Positions 10,070 to 11,249 of a DNA stretch of 11,249 bases are shown in pieces; within the stretch, counting starts at the first letter, position 1, and each line of letters opens with the position of its first letter. The notes under the pieces were generated by a model. The model saw nothing but the letters and a program-made list of their open reading frames with translations, was not told the origin of the DNA and made no database searches. Origin of the DNA: Actinomycetota bacterium (GTDB taxonomy: Bacteria > Actinomycetota > Thermoleophilia > Gaiellales > Gaiellaceae); assembly GCA_013813345.1 (NCBI GenBank), contig JACCRW010000049.1, positions 1 through 11,249 on the forward strand, read 5' to 3'. The translations under genes and the position numbers were made by a program.

Positions 10070-11249
10070 CGGGACTGATCCTCGCCGTTCTCGCCGCGCT
10101 CGGGCAGGCGGGGAATGCGGAGGCGAAGTCCTTCACGCTGCCGAGTGCGGACGTCCTCGTCCAGGTCGAGCGGGACGGCTCGCTCGTCGTCGACGAGCGG
10201 ATCACCTTCAGCTACGACGGCGACTTCTCCGGGGCGTTCCGCGAGATCCCGCTCGAGGACGGCGAGCGGATCGACGAGGTAGGTGTCTTCGAAGGCGATC
10301 GAGCCTACGCGCCGGGCGCTTCCGCGGAGCTGGGCTCGACGGGTGTACCCGACACCTTCGGCACGCTCGCGACGGGTAAGGGCCTGAGGATCGTCTGGCA
10401 CTACCGCGCTAGCTCGGAGGAGCGAACGTTCCGGATCCACTACCGGCTGAGCGGTCTCGCGACGGCGTACGACGATGTCGTCGACCTCAACCTGAAGGTC
10501 TGGGGCGACGAATGGGAAACCGGACTCGGGCGCCTGACGACGCGCCTCGTTGCTCCCGGAGAAGTGACGCGCGCCTGGGGTCATCCCGTGGCCGTCCGCG
10601 GCGACGTCACGCTCGACGGCTCGATCGTCCGCCTCCGAGCGCTCGAGATCCCGTCGGGGCAGTTCGTCGAGCTGCGGGCGCTCGTACCGCGCCGCTTCTT
10701 CACCTCGACGGCCGCGATGCGGGTCGAGGCCGGGCCGGGGCTCGAGAAGATCGTCGCCGAGGAGCGGGAGGACGCCGCCGCCTACGAGCGCGACCGTGGA
10801 AAGATCGACGAGGCGCTCGACAACCTGCCGCGCACGATCGCGATCCTGCTCCTGCTCGCGCTGGGACCGGCTTTGCTGATCGGCGGCCTCGTCTGGTGGT
10901 ACTACGGCCGCGAGCGGGAGACGACCTACGATCGCGAGTACGAGCAGGAGCCGCCGACCGAGACGCAGCCGGCGCTCGTCCCGGCGCTGCTCGCCCAGGG
11001 TGGCACGCCCGGCTCGCTCGAGTTCACCGCGACGCTCTTCGATCTGATCCGACGGGGGCGCTACCGCTCGGCGCCCGTGACCACCGAGCGGAAGATCTGG
11101 GGCGGGCTGAAGACGCAACAGGTCGCCGACCTCGAGCTGGAGCTCGACGATGTCGAGGCGCCGGTCGAGGCGTTCGAGGCGCCGGTTGCCCAGGTCGTCG
11201 ACGACATCCTGGCCGGCGGGCCCGAGCGGCTCTCGCGCTTTCGCGACCG
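10054..11249 (+). CDS. DUF2207 membrane protein, 3' end outside the window, non-ATG start
   Basis: The frame is open to the last base (398 codons seen). From ACG 10054 the product begins xRRVLAGLILAVLAALGQAG, an ideal signal peptide with likely cleavage after NAEA (residue 24). An extracytoplasmic beta-rich DUF2207 domain follows (about 28-235: VERDGSLVVDERITFSYDGD, FREIPL, VDLNLKVWGDEW, RALVPRRFF). A membrane helix (about 261-286, IAILLLLALGPALLIGGLVW) leads to a cytoplasmic part with PPTETQPALVPALLAQGGTP and LIRRGRYRSAPV, typical of the family. The function is unknown; it is a frequent partner of LemA at the envelope. The first canonical in-frame start, GTG 10564, would remove the signal peptide and about 170 residues, so it cannot be right. 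The ACG, or a later CTG at 10075, must serve, or the sequence has an error. Confidence 0.85.

Noticed and set aside
10066..11118. 350-codon minus-strand frame at the right end
   Set aside because: It is antisense to the DUF2207 coding region, which has a signal peptide, membrane helix and family motifs in the plus frame; the minus frame is low-complexity and charged.
11150..11195. Direct repeat GAGGCGCCGGT
   Set aside because: Two copies encode the repeated EAPV residues of the DUF2207 protein; it is too short to be a separate element.

Overview
The window is high-GC bacterial DNA (roughly two-thirds G+C by eye, with strong third-position G/C bias). It looks like chromosome from a high-GC Actinomycetota lineage. 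The small-membrane-protein cluster (Holin-X, DUF3618, YihY), the secreted cupredoxin style and the frequent GTG starts would fit Thermoleophilia (Gaiellales or Solirubrobacterales); that placement is an inference from gene content. I see no tRNA, rRNA, CRISPR array, insertion sequence or prophage, and no gene-free stretch longer than 300 bases.

Layout. 1-563 is the 3' part of a secreted beta-sandwich-like protein broken by a one-base frameshift. 560-1033 (minus) is the arginine repressor argR. 1098-3113 (plus) is a tightly overlapping run of five membrane-protein genes: a 42-residue DUF4235-like peptide, a C-tail-anchored protein, a Holin-X/YqjE-like protein, a DUF3618 protein and a YihY/BrkB protein. 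3110-3796 (minus) is a secreted tandem cupredoxin, divergent from 3882-4298 (plus), a stand-alone cyclic-nucleotide-binding-domain protein. 4306-7597 (minus) is pheS-pheT, divergent from a SAM methyltransferase at 7623-8336. 8320-9488 (minus) holds two MOSC-domain proteins, divergent from lemA (9518-10069). lemA is followed by a DUF2207 membrane protein that runs off the right edge.

Three patterns cut across the annotation. First, almost every gene that begins a transcription unit has a TAC-nn-T hexamer 6-8 bases before its start codon, usually without a Shine-Dalgarno sequence, as expected for leaderless mRNAs with a TANNNT -10 box. The pheS and cNMP-gene copies are nearly identical over 16 bases. 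Second, three downstream genes (YihY, the long MOSC protein, DUF2207) have clear conserved coding sequence upstream of any ATG/GTG/TTG. In each, the best start position is a codon one base away from ATG (CTG, ATC, ACG) that overlaps the end of the preceding gene. This is either non-AUG initiation coupled to upstream termination or repeated sequence errors; DUF2207 is the strongest case, with GGGAGG in front of an in-frame ACG and a complete signal peptide. Third, genes are packed so tightly that convergent pairs share a CTAG as both stop codons, and divergent promoters fit in 25-29 bases.

Working together: pheS and pheT make phenylalanyl-tRNA synthetase. lemA plus DUF2207 is a common envelope pair. 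The 1098-3113 run is a probable cell-envelope module of unknown function whose order recalls E. coli yqjD-yqjE. The remaining genes are individual metabolic or regulatory functions.
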